Below, piece by piece: positions 8,694 through 17,631 of a DNA stretch of 64,000 nt. How positions within the stretch are numbered: position 1 is the stretch's first letter; each line of letters opens with the position of its first letter. The notes beneath the pieces are model-generated. The model had not been told where the DNA came from, did no database searches, and was given only the letters and a program-made list of their open reading frames with translations. The stretch is from Martinezella hainanensis (GTDB lineage: Bacteria > Pseudomonadota > Alphaproteobacteria > Rhizobiales > Rhizobiaceae), in the NCBI RefSeq assembly GCF_900094555.1, contig NZ_FMAC01000008.1:233701-297700 (forward strand), read 5' to 3'. The translations under genes were made by a program, and so were the position numbers.

Positions 8694-9380
8694 ATGCTCA
8701 ATACGATCGAGCCCCCCGGCGAGGCAATACGCTCGGCGCCGGACCGGAACGCGTATAAAGACGCGATGTTCCACTCTAACCGCGTAAAGCGGCTCAGGGT
8801 GCTGCTGCCGCTTGCCGCCATCATCATCTCGCTCCTCTTTATTGCCGTCTCCGTCATCCGCGCCTATCTGCCGGCAAACATCCAGATCGAAGGCGCCAAG
8901 ATCGAGGATGGCAAGGTCGTCATGGAACGCCCGGCCATTGCCGGCCGCAACAAGGATGGCATCAACTACTCGCTGCTTGCCGAAAAGGCGCTGCAGGATA
9001 TCAAAAACCCCAATATGATCACGCTCAAGACCATCAAGGCATCGATGCCGGTCAATACGGATGTGATCGCACATGTTACGGCCAGGAGCGCGGATTTCGA
9101 CCGCCAGGCCGACACGCTGAAGCTGACCGAGCCCTTCACCATCATTATGGACAACGGCCTGCACGCCGAATTCAAGACCGCGTTCCTGGATGTGAAGAAG
9201 GGCGACCTTTCCAGCCAGGACGAGGTCGCGATCACCCGCGGTGGTATGTCGGTTGTTGCGCGTTCGCTCAAGATGACGGATAAGGGAAGCGTAATCGAAT
9301 TCGACGGGCAGGTTCGGATGAACATCGAACCTGCCGCTCTCCATAATTCAGATAGCCAACAGAAGCCGGGCGGTTCATGA
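8694..9380 (+). CDS. lptC: LPS export ABC transporter periplasmic protein LptC
   Basis: 228 residues. A short cytoplasmic N-terminus precedes one transmembrane helix (LLPLAAIIISLLFIAVSVI, about 39-57). The periplasmic part has the beta-jellyroll LptC pattern, including repeated glycine/aspartate turns such as KIEDGKVVMERPAIAGRNKD. LptC passes LPS from the LptBFG extractor to LptA. Its stop codon overlaps the lptA start by 4 bp, and lptB follows, so the three are one operon. It is somewhat longer at the N-terminus than enterobacterial LptC, as in other alphaproteobacteria. Confidence 0.92.
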   Translation: MLNTIEPPGEAIRSAPDRNAYKDAMFHSNRVKRLRVLLPLAAIIISLLFIAVSVIRAYLPANIQIEGAKIEDGKVVMERPAIAGRNKDGINYSLLAEKALQDIKNPNMITLKTIKASMPVNTDVIAHVTARSADFDRQADTLKLTEPFTIIMDNGLHAEFKTAFLDVKKGDLSSQDEVAITRGGMSVVARSLKMTDKGSVIEFDGQVRMNIEPAALHNSDSQQKPGGS

Positions 9381-10039
9381 TAAAGTATTGGCCTAATTCA
9401 ATTTTCAATTCCGGCCTGCGCAAGGCGGGCCTTCTCTGTGCTTTTGGCGCAGTCGCCTTCTTCGCCGCAGCTGAGGCCGGCGCGCAGTCGACGACCAGCT
9501 CGATGCCGGGTCTTGCCCTCTCCAAGGATCAGCCGATCCAGATCGAAAGCGACAAGCTCGAGATCCACGACCAGGAGAGCCAGGCCGTGTTCACCGGCAA
9601 CGTCAAGGTGGTCCAGGGCACCACGACCATGCAGGCTGGCAAGATGACGGTCTTCTACAAGAAGAAGCAACCGGGCGATGCCAATGCCAAGCCGGCGGAA
9701 GAAAATCCCGTTGCCAAGGCCGCCAAGGAGCAGAACCAGTCCCTCGTTTCCGGCGATGCCAACATCGACCACATCCTGGTAACCGACAAGGTCTACCTCG
9801 TTTCGGGCACGCAGACGGCGACGGCGGAGGACGGTTCCTTCGACATGGCCAACCAGCTAGCGGTCCTCAAGGGCAAGAAGGTGGTTCTGACTGACGGACC
9901 GAACGTTTTCACCGGCTGCCAGCTCACCGTGCATATGGCAACGGGTGAAGCGCAGCTGGATTCCTGTGGCGGCCGCGTCCAGATTCAGCTCGATCCGAAG
10001 TCGCAGCAAGTGCAGCAACAACAACAAAAGAAAAACTGA
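9377..10039 (+). CDS. lptA: LPS transport periplasmic bridge protein LptA (OstA-like)
   Basis: 220 residues with a signal peptide ending near AEAGAQS (about residue 37). The OstA beta-jellyroll domain follows: QPIQIESDKLEIHDQESQAV, then FTGNVKVVQGTTTMQAGKM. An insertion rich in Lys, Ala and Glu at about 93-120, and a Gln-rich tail, are typical of rhizobial versions. LptA polymers form the bridge that carries LPS across the periplasm. The start overlaps the lptC stop by 4 bp. Confidence 0.93.
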   Translation: MIKYWPNSIFNSGLRKAGLLCAFGAVAFFAAAEAGAQSTTSSMPGLALSKDQPIQIESDKLEIHDQESQAVFTGNVKVVQGTTTMQAGKMTVFYKKKQPGDANAKPAEENPVAKAAKEQNQSLVSGDANIDHILVTDKVYLVSGTQTATAEDGSFDMANQLAVLKGKKVVLTDGPNVFTGCQLTVHMATGEAQLDSCGGRVQIQLDPKSQQVQQQQQKKN

Positions 10040-10052
10040 TACTGGCCCCCTC

Positions 10053-10865
10053 GTGACGACATCGACCACTTCCACCTTGCCCGGCGTGCCCGGGCCGTCT
10101 TCCGCGGCATCCAGCGCACCGGCCGCGGACAAGGCACGCTATAAGGGCACGCTGATTGCCCGTGGCCTCACCAAGACCTATGGCAGGCGACGAGTCGTCA
10201 ACGGCGTCTCGCTGGTGGTGCGCCGCGGCGAGGCAGTCGGCCTGCTCGGGCCGAATGGCGCCGGCAAGACGACCTGTTTCTACATGATCACCGGACTGGT
10301 GCCGGTCGATGAAGGTACGATCGAGATCGACGGCAACAATGTTACCTCGATGCCGATGTATCGCCGCGCGCGGCTTGGCGTCGGCTACCTGCCGCAGGAA
10401 GCTTCGATCTTCCGCGGACTGACCGTCGAAGAAAACATCCGCGCCGTGCTCGAGGTCCATGAAAGGGACAAGACGAAACGGGAGCGCAAGATCGACGAAT
10501 TGCTGGAGGAATTCCACATTCGCAATCTGCGTACCGTGCCGGCGATCGCTCTTTCGGGCGGTGAACGGCGCCGCCTCGAAATCGCCCGTGCACTGGCGAC
10601 CGACCCGACCTTCATGCTGCTTGACGAGCCTTTTGCCGGCGTCGACCCGATTTCGGTCGCCGACATTCAGAACCTCGTGCATCACCTGACGGCACGCGGC
10701 ATCGGCGTGTTGATCACAGACCACAATGTGCGCGAGACGCTCGGCCTGATCGACCGCGCCTATATCATCCATGCCGGCGAAGTCCTGACCCACGGCCGGG
10801 CGAACGATATCGTCAGCAATCCTGAAGTACGCAAGCTGTATCTGGGTGACAATTTCAGCCTCTGA
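10053..10865 (+). CDS. lptB: LPS export ABC transporter ATP-binding protein LptB
   Basis: 270 residues from a GTG at 10053, directly after lptA; the open frame extends upstream into lptA but that part has no family similarity. After a ~30-residue Ser/Thr/Ala-rich lead comes the ABC ATPase: Walker A GPNGAGKTT (66-74), Q-loop LPQEASIFR, signature LSGGERRRLEIARAL, Walker B FMLLDEPFAG and switch histidine ITDHNVRET. LptB powers extraction of LPS by LptFG. The order lptCAB followed by rpoN is a long-conserved gene arrangement. Confidence 0.95.
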   Translation: MTTSTTSTLPGVPGPSSAASSAPAADKARYKGTLIARGLTKTYGRRRVVNGVSLVVRRGEAVGLLGPNGAGKTTCFYMITGLVPVDEGTIEIDGNNVTSMPMYRRARLGVGYLPQEASIFRGLTVEENIRAVLEVHERDKTKRERKIDELLEEFHIRNLRTVPAIALSGGERRRLEIARALATDPTFMLLDEPFAGVDPISVADIQNLVHHLTARGIGVLITDHNVRETLGLIDRAYIIHAGEVLTHGRANDIVSNPEVRKLYLGDNFSL

Positions 10866-11059
10866 TAGGCTGAAATTCCATCCTCTCATCCGCCAATATT
10901 AGCGGATGCTACCGCGTGCCGGAAATTTACTTCGGCTTCACAGTTCCGCTTGACCAAATCCAATAAAAAAGCAATTTTTGGGCCAGTTGGAATTTCGCGA
11001 GAATTTTAGTGACAAAGGCGCGGATTCCCGAGGAGTTCAAGGGGAGTCCCGCGTCCGCC

Positions 11060-12619
11060 ATGGCATTATCGGCCAATCTTTTCCTGCGCCAAAGCCAGAG
11101 CCTGGTGATGACACCGCAACTGATGCAATCCATCCAGTTGCTGCAGATGACCCATTTCGAGCTTACCCAATTCATCGCCCAGGAAGTCGAGAAGAATCCG
11201 CTGCTGGAATTTGCGTCAAATGACGAGGATATAGGCAGTGGCGGCGATCGCGAAGCGAAGGACGATCGCTTTGAGATCACGGAAGAGGCCTATGGCGAGG
11301 ATGGCGCCGAACGCGGTTCAGGCGAGCTCGCAAGCGATTGGTACGAGAGCGACAATACCGGCAATACCGACCGGCTGAGCGCCGAGCTCGATACCAACTT
11401 CAACGACGTCTTTCCCGATGACGGCAACCCGCAGCGTGCCGATGCGCCGGAGCTGCTCAGCCAGTGGAAGTCCATGCCCGGCGGCGAGGCCGGCGAAGGC
11501 TACGATCTGGACGATTTCGTCGCCGGTCAGGTGTCGCTGCGCGACCATCTCAACGGACAGATCCCGTTCTCGCTTCCCGCGATCGGCGACCGGCTGATTG
11601 CCCAGCACCTCGTCGATCAGCTCGACGACTGTGGCTATCTGCGCGGCGAGCTCGGTGAGACGGCCGAACGCCTCGGTGCGACGCTTGCCGACATCGAGCG
11701 CGTGCTAGAGGCCCTGCAGCAACTCGATCCGCCCGGCGTCTTTGCCCGTTCTCTCAGCGAATGCCTGGCGATCCAGCTCCGGCAGAAGGATCGCTTCGAT
11801 CCCGCCATGGAGCGGCTGATCGAAAATCTCGAGCTGCTCGCTCGGCGCGATTTTGCCACGCTGAAACGGCTCTGCGGCGTCGATGAGGAAGACCTGCTCG
11901 ACATGATGGCGGAAATCCGCCAGCTCAATCCGAAGCCCGGCAGCGGCTTCGAGACCGACATATCGGAAGCGATCATGCCCGATATCGTCGTGCGCCCCTC
12001 CGCAGACGGGAGCTGGCTGGTGGAGCTCAATCCCGATGCGCTGCCGCGGGTATTGGTGAGCCAGTCCTATTTCGCCTCCGTCTCCAAGACCAGCCAAGAC
12101 CACGCCTTCCTGTCGGAATGCCTGCAGAACGCCAATTGGCTGACCCGCAGTCTGGACCAGCGCGCCAAGACGATCATGAAAGTGGCAAGCGAGATCGTGC
12201 GGCAACAGGACGCGTTCCTGCTGCATGGCGTCGACCATCTGCGGCCGCTGAACCTGAAAACTGTGGCGGACGCCATCAAGATGCATGAGTCGACGGTCAG
12301 CCGCGTGACCTCCAACAAATACATGTTGACGCCGCGCGGGCTGTTCGAGCTCAAATATTTCTTCACGGTTTCGATCGGCGCGGTCGAGGGCGGAGACAGC
12401 CACTCCGCGGAAGCCGTGCGCCACAAGATCCGCCTGCTGATCTCGAACGAGAGTCCGGATGCGGTTCTGTCCGACGACGATATCGTCGATACGCTGAAGA
12501 AGGGCGGGATAGAGCTTGCTCGCCGCACGGTTGCAAAGTACCGCGAAGCCATGAACATTCCCTCCTCCGTGCAACGGCGCCGGGAAAAGCGGGCGTTGGC
12601 CAAAGTCTCTGGTTTCTGA
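11060..12619 (+). CDS. rpoN: RNA polymerase sigma-54 factor
   Basis: 519 residues from the ATG at 11060, where AAGGGGAG lies upstream and the protein begins MALSANLFLRQSQSLVM, the normal RpoN start; a GTG at 11009 would add 17 residues. Region I (MTPQLMQSIQLLQMTHFEL) binds enhancer-binding proteins. An acidic region II follows, then the core-binding domain, the HTH and the C-terminal RpoN box ARRTVAKYRE that contacts the -24 element. In rhizobia sigma-54 drives nitrogen-assimilation, dicarboxylate and nif genes. The downstream hpf and ptsN genes are its usual neighbours. Confidence 0.97.
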   Translation: MALSANLFLRQSQSLVMTPQLMQSIQLLQMTHFELTQFIAQEVEKNPLLEFASNDEDIGSGGDREAKDDRFEITEEAYGEDGAERGSGELASDWYESDNTGNTDRLSAELDTNFNDVFPDDGNPQRADAPELLSQWKSMPGGEAGEGYDLDDFVAGQVSLRDHLNGQIPFSLPAIGDRLIAQHLVDQLDDCGYLRGELGETAERLGATLADIERVLEALQQLDPPGVFARSLSECLAIQLRQKDRFDPAMERLIENLELLARRDFATLKRLCGVDEEDLLDMMAEIRQLNPKPGSGFETDISEAIMPDIVVRPSADGSWLVELNPDALPRVLVSQSYFASVSKTSQDHAFLSECLQNANWLTRSLDQRAKTIMKVASEIVRQQDAFLLHGVDHLRPLNLKTVADAIKMHESTVSRVTSNKYMLTPRGLFELKYFFTVSIGAVEGGDSHSAEAVRHKIRLLISNESPDAVLSDDDIVDTLKKGGIELARRTVAKYREAMNIPSSVQRRREKRALAKVSGF

Positions 12620-12869
12620 TGGCTGACGCCCTTCAACCACAGGCTGCTGAACTCCTAACGGCCGGTTAAGACGCAGTTGACTTTCCCATGTGGCAAGGCT
12701 AGAAGCCCGCCGCAATCGCTGCAGGACAGCACGACCATGAAACTTATCCCCACCATCCAAAAGGCGGTCGATATACGCAATTTGCCTTTGACTGCGTGAA
12801 GTGCTTGGATGAGCTTGAGGCTTGGCGTAAACTGATACGCGCAATAACCACTACAAGAAGGGAAACTCC

Positions 12870-13445
12870 ATGAGTGTGCGTGTCTCCGGTAAACATATGG
12901 AAATTGGTGACTCCTTCCGCCAGCGGATAGAAGACCAGATCGGTATGGCCGTGACCAAGTACTTCGACGGGGGGTATTCAGGTCAGGTAACTGTACACAA
13001 GTCCAGTTCGCGCTTCGCGGCCGATTGCAAGCTTCACCTCGATAGCGGCGTCGTGTTGCATGCTGCCGGCGAAGCCATGGACCCGCAGCTTGCTTTCGAT
13101 GCAGCATCCGAGCGCATCGAAAAGCGCCTGCGCCGCTACAAGCGCAAACTCAAGGACCATCAGGCCGGCAACCACGTCAACGGACAGGCAGAAGTCGCCT
13201 ATACCGTCATGGACGGCGTTCCGGATGACGACGAGGAGATTCCTGCCGATTTCGCGCCGGCGATCGTCGCAGAGAGCACGAAGCAATTGAAGACCATGTC
13301 GGTGGCGACTGCCGTGATGGCGCTCGACATGACCGACGAGCCGCTGCTGCTGTTCCGCAGCCCCGGCAACGAACACTTGAACATCGTCTACCGCCGACAG
13401 GACGGTAACATTGGCTGGATCGACGCGGCCAATATCAAAGGCTGA
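12870..13445 (+). CDS. hpf: Long-form ribosome hibernation promoting factor
   Basis: 191 residues. The N-terminal HPF/YfiA domain (about 1-100) begins MSVRVSGKHMEIGDSF and has the basic helix RRYKRKLKDH. A variable linker is followed by the C-terminal dimerisation domain (about 130-191), seen in MALDMTDEPLLLFRSPGNEH and GNIGWIDAANIKG. The long form alone makes 100S ribosome dimers in stationary phase. It is preceded by a 250 bp intergenic region after rpoN and by AAGGGAAAC just before the ATG. Confidence 0.94.
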   Translation: MSVRVSGKHMEIGDSFRQRIEDQIGMAVTKYFDGGYSGQVTVHKSSSRFAADCKLHLDSGVVLHAAGEAMDPQLAFDAASERIEKRLRRYKRKLKDHQAGNHVNGQAEVAYTVMDGVPDDDEEIPADFAPAIVAESTKQLKTMSVATAVMALDMTDEPLLLFRSPGNEHLNIVYRRQDGNIGWIDAANIKG

Positions 13446-13456
13446 GAATAGAAGAT

Positions 13457-13494
13457 AAGCGGCGGCTGCGCATCATCGCAGCTGGCCGCCGCTT
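13457..13494. repeat. GC-rich stem-loop between hpf and ptsN
   Basis: Perfect 10-bp arms AAGCGGCGGC (13457-13466) and GCCGCCGCTT (13485-13494) enclose a second small TGCG/CGCA stem. There is no following T run, so it looks like an mRNA stabiliser or processing site rather than an intrinsic terminator. Confidence 0.55.
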
Positions 13495-13533
13495 GCCCGT
13501 CATCGGCTCTCGGCGACACGAAGGATAAAGAGA

Positions 13534-13998
13534 ATGGCATTGGCAGATTTGCTACAGCAAGATGCGATCATCCCCGCCTTGAAGGCAAATTCCAAAAAAC
13601 AACTGCTTCAGGAGTTGGCCGCCAAAGCCTCCAAGCTGACCGGACTGCCCGAGCGTGAAATCTTCGACGTCGTGCTGCAGCGAGAGCGCCTGGGCTCCAC
13701 CGGCGTCGGCAACGGCATCGCCATTCCGCACGGCAAGCTTGCCAGCATCAAGTCCATTGCCGGCATTTTCGCGCGCCTTGAAGCGCCTGTCGATTTCGAG
13801 GCGCTGGACGACCAGCCCGTCGACCTCGTCTTTCTGCTGCTCGCGCCGGAAGGCGCCGGCGCCGACCACTTGAAGGCACTCTCCCGCATCGCCCGCGTTT
13901 TGCGAGACCAGGATCTGGTCGCGAAGCTGCGCGCCACCGATTCCGCCTCCGCCATTTACGCATTCCTCAACGAAGAGCAGGCATCGAACGCCGCTTAA
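13534..13998 (+). CDS. ptsN: Nitrogen-regulatory PTS EIIA component
   Basis: 154 residues, a single EIIA(Fru)-type domain. The phosphorylated histidine is His66 in GIAIPHGKL; the neighbouring block RLGSTGVGNGIA is family-typical. PtsN receives phosphate from EINtr via NPr and in rhizobia modulates potassium homeostasis, ABC transport and sigma-54-linked nitrogen metabolism. It closes the lpt-rpoN-hpf-ptsN cluster, and a bidirectional terminator follows. Confidence 0.95.
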   Translation: MALADLLQQDAIIPALKANSKKQLLQELAAKASKLTGLPEREIFDVVLQRERLGSTGVGNGIAIPHGKLASIKSIAGIFARLEAPVDFEALDDQPVDLVFLLLAPEGAGADHLKALSRIARVLRDQDLVAKLRATDSASAIYAFLNEEQASNAA

Positions 13999-14049
13999 AG
14001 TGCGTCGTTGTCGCAAGACCGCTGCCCACTTTTGCGCGACATGCTTTGA
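13998..14049. repeat. Degenerate RIME-like intergenic repeat copy
   Basis: The segment contains GACCGCTGCCCACTTTTGCG and GACATGCTTT, which resemble the ACCGCT-N-CGCACTTTT core of the other dispersed copies in this window. It begins at the ptsN stop codon. It is the most diverged member. Confidence 0.5.
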
Positions 14050-14083
14050 CGGATTGGATTGCATCGGACCAAGGCAAAAATAA

Positions 14084-14112
14084 GAGCCGGATGATCTGAA
14101 ATCATCCGGCTC
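14084..14112. terminator. Bidirectional rho-independent terminator between ptsN and grpE
   Basis: A perfect 12-bp stem (GAGCCGGATGAT at 14084-14095 and its complement at 14101-14112) has a 5-nt loop CTGAA. On the plus strand it is followed by ATTTCTTTT and on the minus strand by TTATTTTTG, so it can end both convergent transcripts. Confidence 0.85.
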
Positions 14113-14139
14113 ATTTCTTTTGCCATCGCCTGAAAAGGA

Positions 14140-14781
14140 TCAGGCGTCTTTTTCATCCAGCGGGCTGTTGGCACCCTGCTCGGCATTTTCCACGATCTTC
14201 GGGCCGCCCTTGGCGACACCGACCATGGCCGGGCGCAGAACGCGATCGCCAATGGCGAAACCGGCCTGGACGACCTGGACCACCGTGTTGTTCGGCACCT
14301 CGGGATTAGGCACTTCGAACATAGCCTGATGGAAATTGGGATCGAACTTCTGTCCGACCGGTTCGAGCTGGCGTACGCCGTGACGCTCGAGAGCCGACAG
14401 CATGGAACGCTCGGTCATCTCGACACCTTCGATCAGCGTCTTCAGGCCGGCATCGGCGCCGGCGCGCGCTTCAGCCGGGATGGCATCCAGCGTGCGGCGC
14501 AGATTATCTGCCACCGAAAGCATGTCGCGGGCAAAGCTTGCCACGGAATAGGACTTTGCATCCTTCACATCGCGCTCGGTGCGGCGACGGAGGTTGTCCA
14601 TCTCGGCAGCGAGGCGCAAGTAGCGATCGCGCAGTTCGCCGTTCTCGGCCTTCAGCAGCTCAACCGGATCTGGCTGAGACGGTTCTGCCGCATCGACGGT
14701 TTCCGCTGCGTTTTGCGCGAAATCCGCTGACGTGTCAGCCGCCGTGGCGTCAGGTCCGGTTTTTGTCGTTTCGTCGGTCAT
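14140..14781 (-). CDS. grpE: Nucleotide exchange factor GrpE
   Basis: 213 residues. A disordered acidic N-terminus (about 1-40) leads into the long dimer-forming coiled coil (ELLKAENGELRDRYLRLAAE, then MDNLRRRTERDVKDA). The beta-wing domain ends with NTVVQVVQAGFAIGDRVLRP, the GrpE signature near the C-terminus. GrpE releases ADP from DnaK. Its heat-shock partner hrcA lies on the same strand upstream, separated here by a GFA-family gene in the opposite direction. Confidence 0.95.
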   Translation of the reverse strand: MTDETTKTGPDATAADTSADFAQNAAETVDAAEPSQPDPVELLKAENGELRDRYLRLAAEMDNLRRRTERDVKDAKSYSVASFARDMLSVADNLRRTLDAIPAEARAGADAGLKTLIEGVEMTERSMLSALERHGVRQLEPVGQKFDPNFHQAMFEVPNPEVPNNTVVQVVQAGFAIGDRVLRPAMVGVAKGGPKIVENAEQGANSPLDEKDA

Positions 14782-14818
14782 GACGGTCTCCGAATTGCTT
14801 GGTCTTTGGATGTGCCCG

Positions 14819-14847
14819 ATATCGAGGTTTGGTTGGAAAAAATCAAG
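14819..14847 (-). promoter_or_regulatory. Candidate heat-shock (RpoH-type) promoter of grpE
   Basis: Read on the minus strand, CTTGAT (14847-14842) is followed by 17 bp and CGATAT (14824-14819), close to the alphaproteobacterial RpoH pattern CTTGAA-N17-CYTATNT. It sits about 35 bp upstream of the grpE start codon, a suitable distance. The -10 match is only partial. Confidence 0.35.
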
Positions 14848-14996
14848 GCTTTGTCGAGAAGAACAGCCAATTCGCGGCTTTGCGGCGATGGCAATACACC
14901 ACCCCGCTCCTGGCTACCATTCGCGACGTCGACTGTTCAGCCCTCCTCCCCGGTGGTATGCTGAAGTGCATCTCAGCACAGCGTGGGGTGACATCA

Positions 14997-15431
14997 ATGT
15001 CTAATGGCAAATCCCTTTCAGGCAAGTGTTTCTGTGGCGCAGTGGAAATTGTAGTCGACGGCGAGCCAATGGCGATGGGTTACTGTCATTGCGATTCCTG
15101 CCGCGAATGGTCGGCGGGACCGGTCAATGCCTTCTCGCTCTGGCCGCCGGAAGCCGTTCAAGTCACCAAGGGCACGGACAAGATCGGCAGCTACCAAAAG
15201 ACCGAGAAGAGCGTGCGCAAATGGTGCACGGTCTGCGGCGGTCATCTGCTGACCGAGCATCCGCTGTGGGGCGTGACCGATGTCTATGCCGCCGTCCTGC
15301 CCGGCCTCGATTTCCAGCCGGCGCTGCACGTCAACTATGAAACGACAGTGCTGCACCTGAGCGACGGGCTGCCGAAGCAGAAGGATCTCCCGGCGGAAAT
15401 GGGCGGATCGGGGATGCTGCTTCCCGATTGA
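14997..15431 (+). CDS. GFA (CENP-V) family zinc-binding protein
   Basis: 144 residues from the ATG at 14997; the open frame extends upstream to 14799 but the GFA domain starts here (MSNGKSLSGKCFCGAV). Zinc ligands of the family are visible: Cys pair in KCFCGAVE, C-x-C-x-x-C in YCHCDSCREW, and the pair CTVCGGHL. GFA domains occur in a glutathione-dependent formaldehyde-activating enzyme, but most members of this size have no proven activity. No formaldehyde-oxidation genes adjoin it. Confidence 0.82.
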   Translation: MSNGKSLSGKCFCGAVEIVVDGEPMAMGYCHCDSCREWSAGPVNAFSLWPPEAVQVTKGTDKIGSYQKTEKSVRKWCTVCGGHLLTEHPLWGVTDVYAAVLPGLDFQPALHVNYETTVLHLSDGLPKQKDLPAEMGGSGMLLPD

Positions 15432-15455
15432 CCGTCGCCCGTCAGATCCGTCTCG

Positions 15456-16580
15456 TCAGATCCCCGGCCGGGTCAGCCGCGAAATCAGCTGGGCCGTATA
15501 GTCGACCATGGGCACGATGCGGGCATAATTCAGCCGCGTCGGGCCGATGACGCCGACAGCACCGACGATGCGATCGTCCTCGTCGCGATAGGGCGCGACG
15601 ATCAGCGACGAGCCGGACAGCGAGAAGAGCTTGTTTTCCGAGCCGATGAAGATGCGCACGCCCGGGCCGCTTTCGGCGAGATTGAGGATCTCGATCAGGC
15701 TGTCCTTCTTCTCCAGATCGTCGAAAAGCAGGCGCAGGCGATCCAGATCCTCCACACCGCCGATTTCGGCGAGCAAATTGGAGTGGCCGCGCACGATGAG
15801 CTGCGTCGGCTTGCCGTCATCATCGCCGCCGGACCAGACGGCAATGCCACGCTCGACCAGCTGATGGGAGAGGCTATCCAGCTCCTGACGCACGCTCTCC
15901 TTGAGACTTTGCAACTGCCGCCGCAATTCCGGCATTGTCTGGCCGGTCATGTGGGCATTGAGAAAATTGGCTGCTTCCGTCAGTTGCGACGATGTGGTGC
16001 CGGCCGGTAGTTCGATGATGCGGTTTTCCACCTGATCGTGATCGCCGACGAGCACGGCAAGCGCCTTGGTCGGTTCCAGCCGGATGAACTCCACATGCTT
16101 GAGCACCGGATCGCTCTTCGAGGTGATGACCAAGCCGGCACCGCGTGAAATGCCCGAAAGCACCCGGCTTGCCTCCGACATCATGGATTCCACTGGCTGG
16201 TCGCGATTGCTGCCGCGCACCTGCCGATCGATATTGGCGCGGTCTTCGGCAGAGAGATCGCCGACCTGCATGAAGGCATCGACGAAGAAGCGCAGGCCCA
16301 CCTGCGTCGGCAATCGGCCGGCGCTCACATGCGGCGAGTAGATAAGCCCCAGCTCTTCCAGATCGCTCATGACATTGCGCACCGAGGCCGGCGACAAGGA
16401 CATCGGCAACAGGCGTGAAAGATTGCGCGAACCCAATGGCTCGCCATTTTCCAGATAGCCTTCGACGATGCGGCGGAAGATTTCCTTGGAGCGTTCGTCC
16501 AGTGCAGCAATGACATCCGAGACCGACGATGTCGTGAATACCATTTCGCTGTCAGATCCATTCCGTTGAGCCTTAGCCAA
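15456..16580 (-). CDS. hrcA: Heat-inducible transcription repressor HrcA
   Basis: 374 residues. An N-terminal winged helix (about 20-100; SKEIFRRIVEGYLENGEPLG, then SLSPASVRNVMSDLEELGLI) is followed by the GAF-like and insertion domains. HrcA represses groESL-type operons through CIRCE elements with help from GroEL. No CIRCE sequence (TTAGCACTC-N9-GAGTGCTAA) is visible in the 136 bp between hrcA and the divergent rph, so autoregulation is not suggested here. An internal Met at residue 13 is an alternative start. Confidence 0.94.
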   Translation of the reverse strand: MAKAQRNGSDSEMVFTTSSVSDVIAALDERSKEIFRRIVEGYLENGEPLGSRNLSRLLPMSLSPASVRNVMSDLEELGLIYSPHVSAGRLPTQVGLRFFVDAFMQVGDLSAEDRANIDRQVRGSNRDQPVESMMSEASRVLSGISRGAGLVITSKSDPVLKHVEFIRLEPTKALAVLVGDHDQVENRIIELPAGTTSSQLTEAANFLNAHMTGQTMPELRRQLQSLKESVRQELDSLSHQLVERGIAVWSGGDDDGKPTQLIVRGHSNLLAEIGGVEDLDRLRLLFDDLEKKDSLIEILNLAESGPGVRIFIGSENKLFSLSGSSLIVAPYRDEDDRIVGAVGVIGPTRLNYARIVPMVDYTAQLISRLTRPGI

Positions 16581-16716
16581 AATATAATCATTCGGTTAGC
16601 AATGGCAAAAGGGAAAAATGTCGCCATGGCTGCCGAGGGGCTTTCCAGCCTGCTTTTCCTTTGCAAAAGCGGCCTGTGGGTCGTAGAAGCGGTCAACGAA
16701 CTTTCAGGAGAGTGGA

Positions 16717-17433
16717 ATGCGGCCTTCAGGCAGAAAAACCGACCAGATGCGCAAGGTGTCGTTCGAGCGCAATTTTTCCAAGCATGCGGAAGGCTCCTGC
16801 CTGGTGAAATTCGGCGATACGCATGTGCTCTGCACGGCAAGCCTGGAAGACAAGACGCCGCCATGGCTGCGCAACAGCGGCAAGGGCTGGGTCACGGCCG
16901 AATACGGCATGCTGCCGCGCGCGACGGGCGAGCGCATGAAGCGCGAGGCAGCCGCCGGCAAGCAGGGCGGTCGCACGCAGGAAATCCAGCGCCTCATCGG
17001 CCGGTCGCTGCGCGCCGTCGTCGACCTCAAGGAACTGGGCGAGCGCCAGATCACGGTCGATTGCGACGTCATCCAGGCAGATGGCGGCACGCGCACGGCC
17101 TCGATCACCGGCGGCTGGATTGCGCTTTACGACTGCCTGAAGTGGATGGAAAGCCGCAACATGGTGAAGGTCGAGCGTGTGCTGAAGGATCACATCGCCG
17201 CCATCTCCTGCGGCATCTTCGCCAACCAGCCCGTCATCGACCTCGACTATCTCGAGGATTCCTCGGCCGAAACCGACGCCAATTTCGTCATGACGGGCAA
17301 GGGCGGCATCGTCGAGATCCAGGGAACGGCTGAAGGCGCACCCTTCAGCGAAGAGGAATTCGCCACGCTGATGCATCTGGCCAAGAACGGCATCGCCGAG
17401 CTGGTGGAGCTGCAGAAGCAGGCCATCGCCTGA
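16717..17433 (+). CDS. rph: Ribonuclease PH
   Basis: 238 residues, the family length. It begins MRPSGRKTDQMRKVSFER, with the conserved motif KHAEGSCLVKFGDTHVLCTA and the RNase PH signature TRTASITGGWIALYDCL. The catalytic-site aspartates lie in the conserved DLDYLEDSSAETDANFVMTG segment. The enzyme trims tRNA 3' ends phosphorolytically. It is divergent from hrcA, a common arrangement in alphaproteobacteria (hrcA-rph-rdgB-hemW). Confidence 0.96.
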   Translation: MRPSGRKTDQMRKVSFERNFSKHAEGSCLVKFGDTHVLCTASLEDKTPPWLRNSGKGWVTAEYGMLPRATGERMKREAAAGKQGGRTQEIQRLIGRSLRAVVDLKELGERQITVDCDVIQADGGTRTASITGGWIALYDCLKWMESRNMVKVERVLKDHIAAISCGIFANQPVIDLDYLEDSSAETDANFVMTGKGGIVEIQGTAEGAPFSEEEFATLMHLAKNGIAELVELQKQAIA

Positions 17434-17459
17434 GGATATTTTGAATGTCGAGCGTGCAG

Positions 17460-17520
17460 CTTGCCCCTCATCCGGCCTATCGGCCACCTTCTCCCCGTCT
17501 CGACGGGGAGAAGGGGCAAG
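17460..17520. repeat. REP-like rhizobial palindromic element, copy 1
   Basis: Outer arms CTTGCCCC (17460-17467) and GGGGCAAG (17513-17520) enclose a GGCC-TATC-GGCC hairpin and a 13-bp hairpin, CCTTCTCCCCGTC (17487-17499) with its complement at 17502-17514. The CCCCTCATCCGGCC...TTCTCCCC layout is the widespread alphaproteobacterial intergenic repeat. It lies between rph and the VOC gene. Confidence 0.75.
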
Positions 17521-17583
17521 ACGCACCTTCCGTCATCTCTCTTCACCATGTTGAAATCGGCGGGCGATCAAGATTGAGATCGT

Positions 17584-17625
17584 CCCCTCTCCCCGCCTGC
17601 GGGGAGAGGGCTAGGGTGAGGGGCT
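17584..17625. repeat. REP-like palindromic element, copy 2
   Basis: CCCTCTCCCCGC (17585-17596) pairs perfectly with GCGGGGAGAGGG (17599-17610) around a 2-nt loop, followed by CTAGGGTGAGGGG. It is the same family as the element at 17460. Its terminal GAGGGG appears to serve as ribosome binding site for the gene starting at 17632. Confidence 0.75.
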
Positions 17626-17631
17626 AATCCG

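Noticed and set aside
16581..16716. CIRCE operator upstream of hrcA
   Set aside because: No TTAGCACTC/GAGTGCTAA inverted repeat in the hrcA-rph gap; a TTAGCAATGG segment matches only partly.
17460..17625. CRISPR-like or tandem repeat array
   Set aside because: The two elements are individual palindromes of the REP family with different loops and no regular spacer structure.
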